Positions 42,191 through 50,214 of a stretch of 64,000 nucleotides of DNA are shown here, in pieces. The position numbers and the translations under genes are program-made. Source of the stretch: CAVPGP01 sp963704025 (GTDB lineage Bacteria; Actinomycetota; Thermoleophilia; Gaiellales; Gaiellaceae). The DNA lies in contig CAVPGP010000002.1 of assembly GCA_963704025.1 (NCBI GenBank), forward strand, positions 496,001-560,000. The letters run 5' to 3'. The notes beneath the pieces are model-generated. The model was not told where the DNA came from. It did not search any database and saw only the letters and a list, made by a program, of their open reading frames with translations. Numbering within the stretch: the first letter of the stretch is position 1; every line of letters begins with the position of its first letter.

Positions 42191-43612
42191 ATGGCCACGA
42201 CCGCGACCGAGCGGAAGCTGCTGATCGGCGGCGAGTGGGTCGAGACCGGCGAGTGGATCGACGTCACTTCGCCCTATTCCGGCGAGGTCGTCGGCCGCGT
42301 GCCGAAGGCCGGCGCCGACGAGGCGCGACGGGCGCTGGATGCCGCGCAGGCTGCGCTCGCCGAGCCGCTGCCGGCGCACAAGCGGGCAGAGATCCTCGTG
42401 CGGGTCGCCGGGTTCCTCGGACGGCGCCACGAAGAGGTCGCGCGGACGATCTGCGAGGAGGCGGGGAAGCCGCTCAAGACGGCCAGGGTGGAGGCGGCCC
42501 GCGCGATGTCGACGTACACCTTCTCGGCGGTCGAGGCGCGGAAGCTCGCAGGCGAGGTCGTGCCCATGGATGCGTCTCAGGCCGGCGTCGGCAAGCTCGC
42601 CTTCACGCTCCGGGTGCCGATCGGGGTCGTCGGCGCGATCAGTCCGTTCAACTTCCCGCTCAACCTCGTCGCGCACAAGATCGCCCCCGCGCTCGCGGCC
42701 GGCTGCCCCGTGGTGCTGAAGCCTGCGACCGCGACCCCGCTCTCGGCTCTCCTGCTGGCCGAGCTCGAGCAGGAGGCCGGGCTTCCGCCCGGCTGGCTCA
42801 ACGTGCTCGTGGGCCCGGCGGCCGAGATCGGCGACGTCCTCGTCGAGGACGATCGCGTCAAACTGATCTCCTTCACGGGCTCGTCCGGTGTCGGCTGGGG
42901 GCTCGCCGAGCGGGCGCCCAAGAAGCGCGTCCGCCTCGAGCTCGGCAACGCGACTCCGGTCGTCCTCGGCCCCGGCGCCGACCTCCAGGAGGCCGCGGAC
43001 AAGCTCGCCGCCAACGCGTTCTCGTTCGCGGGCCAGAGTTGCATCTCGGTGCAGCGGATCTACGTCGAGCGTGACCGCTACGCGGACTTCGTATCGGCGT
43101 TCGTGTCGAGGGTCGAGGCCCTGAAGCTCGGCGACCCGGCCGACGAGGAGACCGACGTAGGGCCGGTGATCGACGAGCACAACCGGGACCGGATCCTGGA
43201 GTGGATCCGCGGCTCGGGCGGCGAGATCCTCACCGGGGGCGACGTCACCGACGACGGCCTGATCCGGCCGACGGTGATCGGCAATCCCCCTCCGGACGCG
43301 AAAGTCTCGTGCGACGAGGTCTTCGGGCCGGTCTGCACGGTGACCGCGGTCGACTCCTTCGACGAAGCGATCGAGCTCGCGAACGGCACGCGCTTCGGGC
43401 TCCAGGCGGGCGTCTTCACGAGCGACATCCGTCTGGCGCTGAACGCGGCGCAGCGGCTCGAGTTCGGCGGCGTCACCGTCAACGAGGCGCCGACGTTCCG
43501 GGCCGACCAGATGCCGTACGGCGGCGTCAAGGACTCCGGCAACACCCGGGAGGGCCCGGCGTACACGATCCGCGAGATGACGGAGGAGCGGATCGTCGTG
43601 CTCCAGGTGTAG
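42191..43612 (+). CDS. NAD(P)-dependent aldehyde dehydrogenase
   Basis: This is a 473-residue ALDH: cofactor and oxyanion Asn in ISPFNFPLNLV (about 155), the GS-type loop SFTGSSGVGWGL, the general-base Glu in LELGNATPVVLG (about 255) and the nucleophile Cys in FAGQSCISVQR (about 288). The C-terminal EVFGPVCTVTAV and the ending GGVKDSGNTREGP are typical. The glycine-rich LELGNATP variant occurs in lactaldehyde/phosphonoacetaldehyde-like and GAPN-like groups, so the substrate is not assigned. TAGACT (42179-42184) lies 6 bases before the ATG. Confidence 0.93.
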   Translation: MATTATERKLLIGGEWVETGEWIDVTSPYSGEVVGRVPKAGADEARRALDAAQAALAEPLPAHKRAEILVRVAGFLGRRHEEVARTICEEAGKPLKTARVEAARAMSTYTFSAVEARKLAGEVVPMDASQAGVGKLAFTLRVPIGVVGAISPFNFPLNLVAHKIAPALAAGCPVVLKPATATPLSALLLAELEQEAGLPPGWLNVLVGPAAEIGDVLVEDDRVKLISFTGSSGVGWGLAERAPKKRVRLELGNATPVVLGPGADLQEAADKLAANAFSFAGQSCISVQRIYVERDRYADFVSAFVSRVEALKLGDPADEETDVGPVIDEHNRDRILEWIRGSGGEILTGGDVTDDGLIRPTVIGNPPPDAKVSCDEVFGPVCTVTAVDSFDEAIELANGTRFGLQAGVFTSDIRLALNAAQRLEFGGVTVNEAPTFRADQMPYGGVKDSGNTREGPAYTIREMTEERIVVLQV

Positions 43613-43643
43613 TCTCGGCGCCCGCGGGCCGGGTACCCAGACC

Positions 43644-43797
43644 ATGTTCTTCGTCGGGATCGTCCTGATCCTGCTCGGGGTCCTGACGCCCTGTTCTCTT
43701 CCCCGGCGCCGGCCTCGTCATCGGCGTGATCGGTCTCGGCCTGCTCGTCGCCGCGGTCGTGAGCTTCTTCAGGCGCACGCCCGAGCCGCACCCGTAG
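43644..43797 (+). pseudogene. Small two-helix membrane protein broken by a frameshift
   Basis: The ATG at 43644 opens MFFVGIVLILLGVLT, then the frame becomes arginine-rich nonsense. A different frame immediately continues FPGAGLVIGVIGLGLLVAAV and SFFRRTPEPHP, ending at TAG 43797. Joined at about 43685-43700, the two halves make a sensible protein of about 50 residues with two membrane helices and a basic tail. It is either a sequencing indel or a recent frameshift. It lies between the aldehyde dehydrogenase and the zinc-ribbon gene. Confidence 0.5.
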
Positions 43798-43828
43798 CCC
43801 ACCGGAGCCGCTGTTAGAGTCGAGGCGG

Positions 43829-44248
43829 ATGGCCCGCCTGCCGCTGCTGTCGCGTCGCCGTGCGGAGGTGCCCGCCGCGCCCCCGCCGCCTCTCCCCCAC
43901 CCCGGCCGCCCACCCCAGCGCGGCGTCCTCCGCCGCGAGCGCCGCGCGCTGCTCCGGCTCCGCGAACGCCGGCTCCGCGACCTGGGCGGGCTGATGGTGG
44001 AGATGTACCGTCGCGGCATCTTCCGGGAGGAGCTGCTCGCCGAGAGCTGCGCCGACCTCGTCGGGATCGAGGACCGGGTGACCGAGATCGAGCGCCTGCT
44101 CTCGCCGCGGCGCGCTCCCGGCCGGCGCTGCGTCTGCGGCGCGCCGGCGCTCACCGGCGCGCGCTTCTGCCCCAACTGCGGGCGGCCGCTGGCGCCGCAG
44201 CAGGCGGGCGAGGAGACGATGATCGAGCCGCCGGCCGAAGCCTCGTGA
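43829..44248 (+). CDS. Zinc-ribbon protein with helical middle domain
   Basis: This is a 139-residue protein with a Pro/Arg-rich N terminus (1-35) and a helical region (about 36-95, RERRALLRLRERRLRDLGGL, VGIEDRVTEIERLL). A C-terminal double-CxxC ribbon (CVCGAPALTGARFCPNCGRPL, about 102-122) follows. Function is unknown; such ribbons often serve in envelope or regulatory complexes in actinobacteria. TAGAGT (43815-43820) lies 8 bases before the ATG. The next gene, 22 bases on, also begins with a zinc ribbon, suggesting a shared process. Confidence 0.7.
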   Translation: MARLPLLSRRRAEVPAAPPPPLPHPGRPPQRGVLRRERRALLRLRERRLRDLGGLMVEMYRRGIFREELLAESCADLVGIEDRVTEIERLLSPRRAPGRRCVCGAPALTGARFCPNCGRPLAPQQAGEETMIEPPAEAS

Positions 44249-44270
44249 ACGCCAAAGCGGAGGTCGACCC

Positions 44271-44966
44271 GTGAGGAACGGGCAGCACGTCGACTCGGAC
44301 GCCTGCCCGCGGTGCGGAGCCGCCCGCGAGCCCGATCAGGAGTACTGCGTCGAGTGCGGCCTCCGCCTGCCGCCGACGCAGGGCGCCGTCTCCTCGCTGC
44401 GGCGGCGCTGGGTGCGCCGGCTCGGCTGGTATCCCGGCGACTGGGTCTGGAATCCGCTGCTCGCGCTCCTGATCGCCATCGTCGGCACGGCCGCGGCGAT
44501 CTGGCTCCCGGGGCGCGGCGCCGGGAACACGGGCACGACGTTCGTCGAGACGTCCCCGCCCGTCAGGGTGACGACCCCGACCTCCACGACGCCGACTGCG
44601 CCGACCGTCGAGACGACCACCCTGCCCGCGCCGCCGGAGCCCACGAGCTCGACGCCGACGACGCCGTCCGGGCCGCCGAACGGGAAGACCGAGTGGCCGG
44701 AGGGCAAGAACGGCTGGACCGTCGTGCTCGTCTCCTACCCGATCGCAAACGGTCGCGACACCGCCTTGCAGAAGGCGCAGGACGCCGCCAAGAAGGGCCT
44801 GCCGGAGGTCGGGGTGCTCGTCTCGTCGCGCTACTCGAGCCTCCACCCGGGCTACTACGTGGTCTTCAGCGGCGTCTACGACTCGAGGGAGCTGGCCCAG
44901 GCCGGGCGGCGCACCGCACGGTCGAACGGCTTCGGCGGCGCGTACGAGCGCCCCGTCACGCGCTGA
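44271..44966 (+). CDS. Zinc-ribbon membrane protein with C-terminal SPOR-like domain
   Basis: This is a 231-residue protein. A zinc ribbon (CPRCGAAREPDQEYCVECGL, about 12-31) is followed by a basic stretch (RRRWVRRLGW). One membrane helix (about 63-82, LLALLIAIVGTAAAIWLPG), a Thr/Pro linker (90-140) and a SPOR-like domain come next (about 145-228, GWTVVLVSYPIANGRDTALQKA, VGVLVSSRYSSLHPGYYVVFSGVY). SPOR domains bind denuded glycan at division septa, so septal localisation is a reasonable inference. The GTG start has GGAGG 8 bases upstream. Confidence 0.78.
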   Translation: MRNGQHVDSDACPRCGAAREPDQEYCVECGLRLPPTQGAVSSLRRRWVRRLGWYPGDWVWNPLLALLIAIVGTAAAIWLPGRGAGNTGTTFVETSPPVRVTTPTSTTPTAPTVETTTLPAPPEPTSSTPTTPSGPPNGKTEWPEGKNGWTVVLVSYPIANGRDTALQKAQDAAKKGLPEVGVLVSSRYSSLHPGYYVVFSGVYDSRELAQAGRRTARSNGFGGAYERPVTR

Positions 44967-45060
44967 GCGCAGGGGGCTAGGTGTAAGGATCGAAGACCCG
45001 GGTAGCGCGCTCTGGAAATGGTGTTGTCCGTTTTCCGTCCTGCAAACGTAAGCTCAAAGT

Positions 45061-45089
45061 TTGTAACACGCTTTGCCAATCGCTAGACT
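45061..45089 (+). promoter_or_regulatory. Promoter upstream of the zinc-finger and pafBC genes
   Basis: TTGTAA (45061-45066) and TAGACT (45084-45089) are spaced 17 bases apart in an A/T-rich intergenic stretch (44967-45175) that contains no gene. Transcription would begin near 45096, giving an 80-base leader before the ATG at 45176. A second, weaker TTGTCC lies at about 45025. Confidence 0.55.
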
Positions 45090-45175
45090 CGATCGAGAGC
45101 AACGCGCCTGGAGCACGCGTTTACCGCTTTTAACCGTTGTTTTTCCGCGATCCCAGAGGGGTGCGACTGACTGAC

Positions 45176-45625
45176 ATGGACGAACAAATCCTTCAGATCC
45201 AGGCTTGTATGTATCAGTACTCGCGAGCGATCTACCGCTCTATCAAGGATCTGATCGATCCATACGTCGACACCGAGACACGGCTCGAGTACTGCCGCGA
45301 GGTGCTGACCGCCTGCGAGCAGACGATGGAGCGCCTCGCCAAGGACCCGCACTACTTCGCGAAGCCTGACCGTGCGCTCTTCCAGGACATCCGCCGCTAC
45401 TTCCCGATCACCACGCAGGCGCAGGTCGCCTGGACGGTGCGCGAAGGCGTCGCCGCGGGCGTCCGTTTCATCGAGGAGCAGATCGAGGCCGGGGCGTTCG
45501 ACGGCGGGGTGGCCCGCTGCCGGGCGACGACCCGCAAGGGGAAGCCGTGCCAGCGCACACCGCTGCCCGAGCGCGACTACTGCCCCTCGCACCAGCATCT
45601 CGAGCGGTCGAAGGTCGCGGCCTAG
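45176..45625 (+). CDS. Protein with C-terminal CCCH-type zinc finger
   Basis: This is a 149-residue protein. The helical N-terminal domain (MDEQILQIQACMYQYSRAIY, LEYCREVLTACEQTMERL, about 1-105) contains several cysteines. The end (about 112-140) has RCRATTRKGKPCQRTPLP followed by ERDYCPSHQHLE, a C-x7-9-C-x8-C-x2-H finger seen in various phage and bacterial proteins. No enzymatic motif is visible. GTG 45161 is an alternative start closer to AGAGGGG. It precedes the PafBC regulator by 22 bases and may be linked to DNA-damage control, but that is only context. Confidence 0.7.
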   Translation: MDEQILQIQACMYQYSRAIYRSIKDLIDPYVDTETRLEYCREVLTACEQTMERLAKDPHYFAKPDRALFQDIRRYFPITTQAQVAWTVREGVAAGVRFIEEQIEAGAFDGGVARCRATTRKGKPCQRTPLPERDYCPSHQHLERSKVAA

Positions 45626-45647
45626 CATCCGCTAGGCTCGCCTTCGC

Positions 45648-47661
45648 GTGAGCCACGACACCGACAAGCTGATCCGCCAGCTCTCGCTGGTCGCGTTCCT
45701 GATGGCGGAACGGCGGCCGATCACGGCGCGCGACGTCAAGTCGAACGTCGAGGGCTATCAGGAGATGTCGGACGAGGCGTTCGCGCGGCGCTTCTACTCG
45801 GACCGCGCGGAGCTGCTGGCCCTTGGCGTCCCGCTGGATTCGAACCGCGACGAGTTCACCGGCGAGGAGCTGTACACGCTGCGATCCGAGCGCTACTTCC
45901 TCAACGAGCTCCAGCTCTCGAACGACGAGCTCGCGGCGCTCCAGACGTCGCTCTACATGCTCGAGGGGAAGTTCGCGTACGCCGAGCCGCTGCGCCTGGC
46001 GCTGCAGAACCTCGCGCTCGGCCGCCCCGGGTTCGCGGAGCCGCCCACCGGCACGGCGGCGCGCGTCGAGGTCGTCGACCGGGACTACTCGCCCGAGCTT
46101 GCGGGCCGCCTGGGCAAGCTCGAGACGGCGATCGCGAAGCAGCGCACCGTGAAGTTCCGCTACTGGGCCATCTACAAGGACGAGGAGGAAGAGCGGACGC
46201 TCAACCCGTTCGCGCTCTACCTCGACCGGGGCGCCTGGTACGTCGTTGGCGAGGATCTCGACCGCAAGGACGAGCGCACGTTCCGCGTCTCGCGGATCCG
46301 CGGGGAGATCCGCTTCGCGACCCGCCGCGAGCGCGACTTCCGGCTCCCGGCGGAGTTCGACGTCTCGAAGTTCCTCGACCGCCCCAAGTGGCTGATCGGC
46401 GAGCCGCGGGGGAAGGCGAAGCTCGAGGTCGCGAGCGACACCGCCTGGTGGATCGAGCGCACGTTCCCGAAGGGCGGAACGGTCGAGGACGGCGTCTTCA
46501 CGACGGAGTACTCGGACCTCGGCCAGCTCGCGGGCTGGGTGTTGAAGCAGGACGGCCGCGCCGTGCCCGTCGAGCCGAAGGCGCTGCGCGAGCTCGTCGC
46601 GGAAGGCCTCTACGTGGCACGGGAGCGCCATGACGGCGCGGCCGAGACACTCGCGGCGGAGGTCTTGCGCGAGCCCGTCGAGGAGCTGGAGCGCCCGGCG
46701 AGCCCGGTGGCGCCTGAGCGCTTTGCCGTGCTCCAGGCGCTGCTCGCCTACCTGCTCGCGGAGTGCGGCGACGAGCAAGGAGGCGGTCATCCCCGCCGCG
46801 GAGCTGACCGAGCGGTTCCACATCCCGCCGGACCAGCTCGAGGAGCACCTCTCGCTGCTGAACCTCGTCAACTTCGGCGGCGGCTGCTACGCCGTCTACG
46901 CGGAGCTGCAGGACGACGAGGTGCACGTCGACAAGGAGCTCTACGGCGACACGTTCCGCCGCCCGCCGCGGCTGACGCCGCTGGAGGCACGCGCCATCCG
47001 CCTTGCGCTCGAGTACGTCGGCCCTTCGATCGCCGCCGACGCGCACTCACCGCTCGAGCGGGTGCGGCGCAAGCTCGAGGAGACCTTCGGCGAGTTCGAC
47101 GACCGGCAGACGGCGAGCCCCCACGCGCCCGCGGGCGCCGACTTCGTCGCGATCCTCTCGGACGCGATCCTGCGCCGCCGGCTCGTCCGGCTCGAGTATC
47201 TGAAGGAGGGCGAGACGACGCCGTCGGCGCGGATCGTGGAGCCGTACAAGCTCGAGCGGAAGCTGCCGGACTGGTATGTCCACACCTGGAGCCGCACGAG
47301 CGACGGCGAGCGGAGCTTCCGGCTCGACCGCGTCCGGAACGCGGAGCTCCTGAAGGAGAAGTTCGAGCCGCGCGAAGGCTTCGAGCCGCGCGAGTTCCAG
47401 GGCGCGAGGACGGTGACGCTCTGGTACTCGCCCGCCGTCGCGCGCTGGGCGGTCGAGCGCGGCGCGCGCCCGCTCGCCGACGGCAGCGCGGTCGAGCAGC
47501 GGCCGGCGGGCGGGCTCGAGTGGCTCGCGGGCGAGGTGCTCCAGTATCGCGGCGAGGCGGTGGTCGTCGAGCCGGCGGACCTCCGCAAGCACGTCGCGCA
47601 GCGGACACGGGAGCTGGCACGCGAGCTCCACGTCCGGCCGCGCGCCCGCGTCAAGGCCTGA
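45648..47661 (+). CDS. PafBC-type tandem WYL-domain regulator, with an apparent frameshift near 46780
   Basis: Two consecutive frames encode the two halves of a naturally fused PafBC. Frame 1 (from GTG 45648) is PafB-like: winged helix (KLIRQLSLVAFLMAERRPIT), then a WYL domain with KFRYWAIYKDEEEERTLNPF and WYVVGEDL. It runs to FAVLQALLAYLLAECGDE. Frame 2 continues KEAVIPAAELTERFHIPP, then a second WYL domain (RLEYLKEGETTPSARIVEP, WYVHTWSR) ending near 47661. Removing one C around 46784 restores a single protein of about 670 residues. The second half has no start codon with a ribosome site. PafBC activates the mycobacterial-type LexA-independent DNA-damage response. Confidence 0.82.
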
Positions 47662-47664
47662 TCG

Positions 47665-48669
47665 TCAGCGTTCTGCCGCGCCGAGGCGGGCGAGCGCCCA
47701 CTCGGCGTGCTCGCGCAGCAGCTCGTCCTCGCCCGCGGCGTGACGCTCGAGCGCCGGGCGGAGCTCCTCGCCGCCGACGTTGCCGGCCGCGACGAGCGCG
47801 TTCCGGCGAAGCCAGCGCGGATCGTTCCGCGGTACGTAGAGTCGCTCGAACTGCTCCACGAGCTGCTCGCCGTCCGCCTCCAGCCAATCGACGAGGCTGA
47901 CGTGCGGGGTTGCGCCGGCGGCCGGCGGCCGCCCGACGAGGCGCTTCTCGATCCCGCGGTTCCACGGGCAGACGTCCTGGCAGATGTCGCAGCCGTAGAC
48001 CTGGGCGCCGAGCTCGCCGCGGTACGCCTCGGGGATCGCGGACGGCGCCTGCGTCCAGTACGAGAGGCAGCGGGTCGAGTCCAGCACCCCCGGCTCGTCG
48101 AGCGCTCTCGTTGGGCAAGCGTCGATGCAAAGGCGGCACGAGCCGCAGTCGAGCGCGAGCGGCTCGCCCGCCTCGACCTCCGCCGTCGTCACGAGGGTGC
48201 CGAGCACGACCCACGAGCCGTGGCGACGCGTGATCAGGAGCGTGTTCTTGCCGTAGAAGCCGACGCCTGACCGGTAGGCCGCTTCGCGGTCCACGTGCTG
48301 GTTGGCGTCGACGAGCACCCGGAACTCGCCGCCGAGGCGGCGACCGAGCTCATCGAGCTTCGCGCGGAGCTCCTCGTAGGCGTCGCTCCACGTGTAGCGC
48401 GCGAGCCGCCCGTGGGCAGGCGGCAGCCGGGGCTCGTCGGCGTAGTAGCAGAGCGCAGCTGAGACGACGGTCCGCGCCCCGTCGACGAGCGTCTCCGGGT
48501 GGCACGAGACTTCCGGCCGGGCCATGGTGAACCTCATGTCGGCGAAGAGCCCGCGCGCGCGGCGTTCCCGGATGGCGAGCTCGGTGCCCTCGTAGGGCGC
48601 GGCCGCCGTCGCCCCGACGGCGTCCAGGCCGAGCTCCTCGGCGATGCGGTGCAGCTCCGCCGCTCTCAC
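47665..48669 (-). CDS. queG: Epoxyqueuosine reductase QueG
   Basis: QueG is a cobalamin- and Fe-S-dependent enzyme that reduces epoxyqueuosine to queuosine in tRNA. It is 334 residues long. The N-terminal domain has YYADEPRLPPAHGRLARYTW and HVDREAAYRSGVGFYGKN. The two 4Fe-4S motifs are CGSCRLCIDACPTRAL and CDICQDVCPWNR, with CLSYWTQ between. A C-terminal HEAT-like segment (RWLRRNALVAAGN) follows. The GTG at 48669 precedes RAAELHRIAEELGLDAVG. It completes queuosine synthesis begun by Tgt and QueA at 30.7-32.8 kb. It converges on pafBC with a 3-base gap. Confidence 0.95.
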   Translation of the reverse strand: MRAAELHRIAEELGLDAVGATAAAPYEGTELAIRERRARGLFADMRFTMARPEVSCHPETLVDGARTVVSAALCYYADEPRLPPAHGRLARYTWSDAYEELRAKLDELGRRLGGEFRVLVDANQHVDREAAYRSGVGFYGKNTLLITRRHGSWVVLGTLVTTAEVEAGEPLALDCGSCRLCIDACPTRALDEPGVLDSTRCLSYWTQAPSAIPEAYRGELGAQVYGCDICQDVCPWNRGIEKRLVGRPPAAGATPHVSLVDWLEADGEQLVEQFERLYVPRNDPRWLRRNALVAAGNVGGEELRPALERHAAGEDELLREHAEWALARLGAAER

Positions 48670-48702
48670 ACGGTCATTGTGACGCCGATAGCATCGGCCG
48701 CC

Positions 48703-49680
48703 GTGAAGGCGATCCGGATCCACGAGGACGGCGGGCCCGAGGTGCTCCGCTACGAGGACGTCCCCGACCCCGAGCCGCGGGACGGCGAGGTGCTGATCGA
48801 GCTGCGTGCCGCGTCGCTCAACCACCTCGACCTGTGGATCCGGAAGGGGCTCCCCTCCGTCCCGAAGCCGCGGATCCTCGGCGCGGACGGAGCCGGTGTC
48901 GTCGTCTCCGGCGACGGCTTCCCGGCGGGCGAGCGGGTCGTGATCAATCCGGGGCTCGAGCACGGCGGGCGGATCTCCGTCGTGGGCGAGCATTTCGACG
49001 GCACGCACGCGGAGCTGATCGCCCTGCCGCGCGAGCAGGTCTACCCGATCCCGGCGGAGCTCACGTTCGAGCAGGCCGCGGCGTTTCCGCTCGTGTTCGA
49101 GACGGCGTACCGGATGCTCGTCACCCGGGCGGATCTGCGCGAGGGCGAGACGGTCTTCGTGTGGGGGATCGGCGGCGGCATCGGGACGGCGGCGCTGCAG
49201 ATCGCCAAGGCCCTCGGCGCGCGCGTGATCGTCACGTCGTCGAGCGACGAGAAGCTCGCCCGCGCGCGGGAGCTCGGCGCCGACGCGACGGTCAACCACG
49301 CGTCCGAGGACGTGAAGGCGCGCGTCAAGGAGTTGACGGGCGGGCGCGGCGTGGACGTCGTCGTCGAGCACGTGGGCGAGGCCACCTGGCGGACGAGCCT
49401 CGACGTTGCCGCGCAGGGCGGCCGCATCGTCGTCTGCGGGGCGACGACCGGCCCGAACCCGCCCGCGGGCCTGCATCGCGTCTGGTGGAAGCAGCTTGCG
49501 ATCCTCGGCTCGACGATGGGCACGCAGGCGGACTTCCAAGGCGCGTACCGGCTCGTGGCCGAGGGCCGCGCGCAGCCGGTCGTCGACTCCGTCTTCCCGC
49601 TCGCGGACGCGCGGGCCGCGCACGAGCGGCTCGAGTCCGGCGAGCAGCTCGGCAAGGTCGTGCTCCGCATCCCGGACTAG
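48703..49680 (+). CDS. Medium-chain dehydrogenase/reductase, quinone-oxidoreductase-like
   Basis: This is a 325-residue MDR protein. The N-terminal GroES-like domain has VKAIRIHEDGGPEVLRYEDV, LRAASLNHLDLWIRKG and ILGADGAGVVVSGDG. The nucleotide domain has VWGIGGGIGTAALQIAKALGA. The structural-zinc cysteines of alcohol dehydrogenases are absent and no catalytic Cys/His/Glu set is obvious. A zinc-independent NADPH:quinone oxidoreductase-like role is likely. The GTG at 48703 gives the standard start; TAGCAT lies 8 bases upstream. It is divergent from queG with 33 bases between. Confidence 0.88.
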   Translation: MKAIRIHEDGGPEVLRYEDVPDPEPRDGEVLIELRAASLNHLDLWIRKGLPSVPKPRILGADGAGVVVSGDGFPAGERVVINPGLEHGGRISVVGEHFDGTHAELIALPREQVYPIPAELTFEQAAAFPLVFETAYRMLVTRADLREGETVFVWGIGGGIGTAALQIAKALGARVIVTSSSDEKLARARELGADATVNHASEDVKARVKELTGGRGVDVVVEHVGEATWRTSLDVAAQGGRIVVCGATTGPNPPAGLHRVWWKQLAILGSTMGTQADFQGAYRLVAEGRAQPVVDSVFPLADARAAHERLESGEQLGKVVLRIPD

Positions 49681-50132
49681 CAAATGCCGTCGCCAGGCCC
49701 AGCCGAAGAGGCTCGGCCGCTCGGTGAAGAGGAAGCTCAAGCGCTCCCGATTCCCGTTCCAGAGCTCCTCACGCGTCAGCATCCGTGAGAACGTGCGCAC
49801 GGTGAGCCGCCGTAGCCAGATCCGGATTGGCAGGTCGAGCCAGACGACGATCTCGGCCCGCTCGAGCACCATGTCCCCGAGCTTCGTGCGATACCCGCCG
49901 TCGATCGCCCAGCGATCCTGCACGACCAGCGGCCGGACGCATGCCCGGAGCTCCTCCGCGGTCGCCTCCGTCCAGTTCGGCCCGTGGTGGAGCGCGTCGA
50001 GCTCGATGTACGGCGCGTTGATGCGCTCGGCGATCTGGCGACCGAGGGGGTCGACTTGCCGCTACCGCTCACTCCCTGGGCGAGGACGCGCCGAGGCGGG
50101 CTAGCCGAAGCCGAGGATGAACTTTGCGTCAT
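49681..50132 (-). pseudogene. P-loop kinase (topology-modulation/adenylate-kinase-like), frameshifted and end-truncated
   Basis: One frame gives RRVLAQGVSGSGKST (Walker A). After the run of five Gs at 50046-50050 the coherent sequence moves to another frame: GRQIAERINAPYIELDALHH, WAIDGGYRTKLGDMV, IVVWLDLPIRIWLRRL, then RTFSRMLTREELWNGNRERL. This is the pattern of FlaR/topology-modulation P-loop proteins. The 3' end runs past SLFGWAWRRH into antisense of the neighbouring dehydrogenase without a natural stop. A homopolymer indel explains the first break; the end looks truly truncated. The first ATG (50132) lies inside the DUF59 remnant. Confidence 0.65.
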
Positions 50133-50165
50133 CCGACAGAGCGCTCAGCCTCCAGGGAGCCCCGG
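50101..50165 (-). pseudogene. 3' remnant of a DUF59/MIP18-family gene
   Basis: The minus strand reads SDDAKFILGFG followed by TAG. This is identical over 11 residues to the C terminus of the intact DUF59 protein encoded at 60180-60479, and about 50 bases align with few changes. Upstream of the shared part the similarity fades (PWRLSAL here against PWTPDLM) and no DUF59 body is present. It is therefore a leftover from a lost or translocated paralogue, fused to unrelated sequence. Confidence 0.7.
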
Positions 50166-50197
50166 ATGGAATGCTCAGGAACGACAACTGGAGGTCC

Positions 50198-50214
50198 CCG
50201 AGTTCAAATCTCGG
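50198..50214 (+). other. tRNA T-arm fragment (isolated 3' end of a tRNA gene)
   Basis: CCGAG-TTCAAAT-CTCGG (50198-50214) is a perfect 5-bp stem with a consensus T-loop (TTCRANY), preceded by GAGGTCC as in a variable loop. It is followed by CGCCTTG where an acceptor strand would be. No matching 5' acceptor, D-arm or anticodon arm could be found in the preceding 90 bases. A lone T-arm/3' end is what integrative elements leave at tRNA attachment sites. On the minus strand the stop codon of the histidine kinase (50206-50204) lies in this loop. Confidence 0.55.

Noticed and set aside
46630..47661. Treating the second WYL half as an independent gene starting at ATG 46630
   Set aside because: The first 50 codons are a shadow of frame 1 and Arg/Ser-rich. 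The conserved sequence begins at about 46785 without a start codon, so a frame break in a fused gene fits better.
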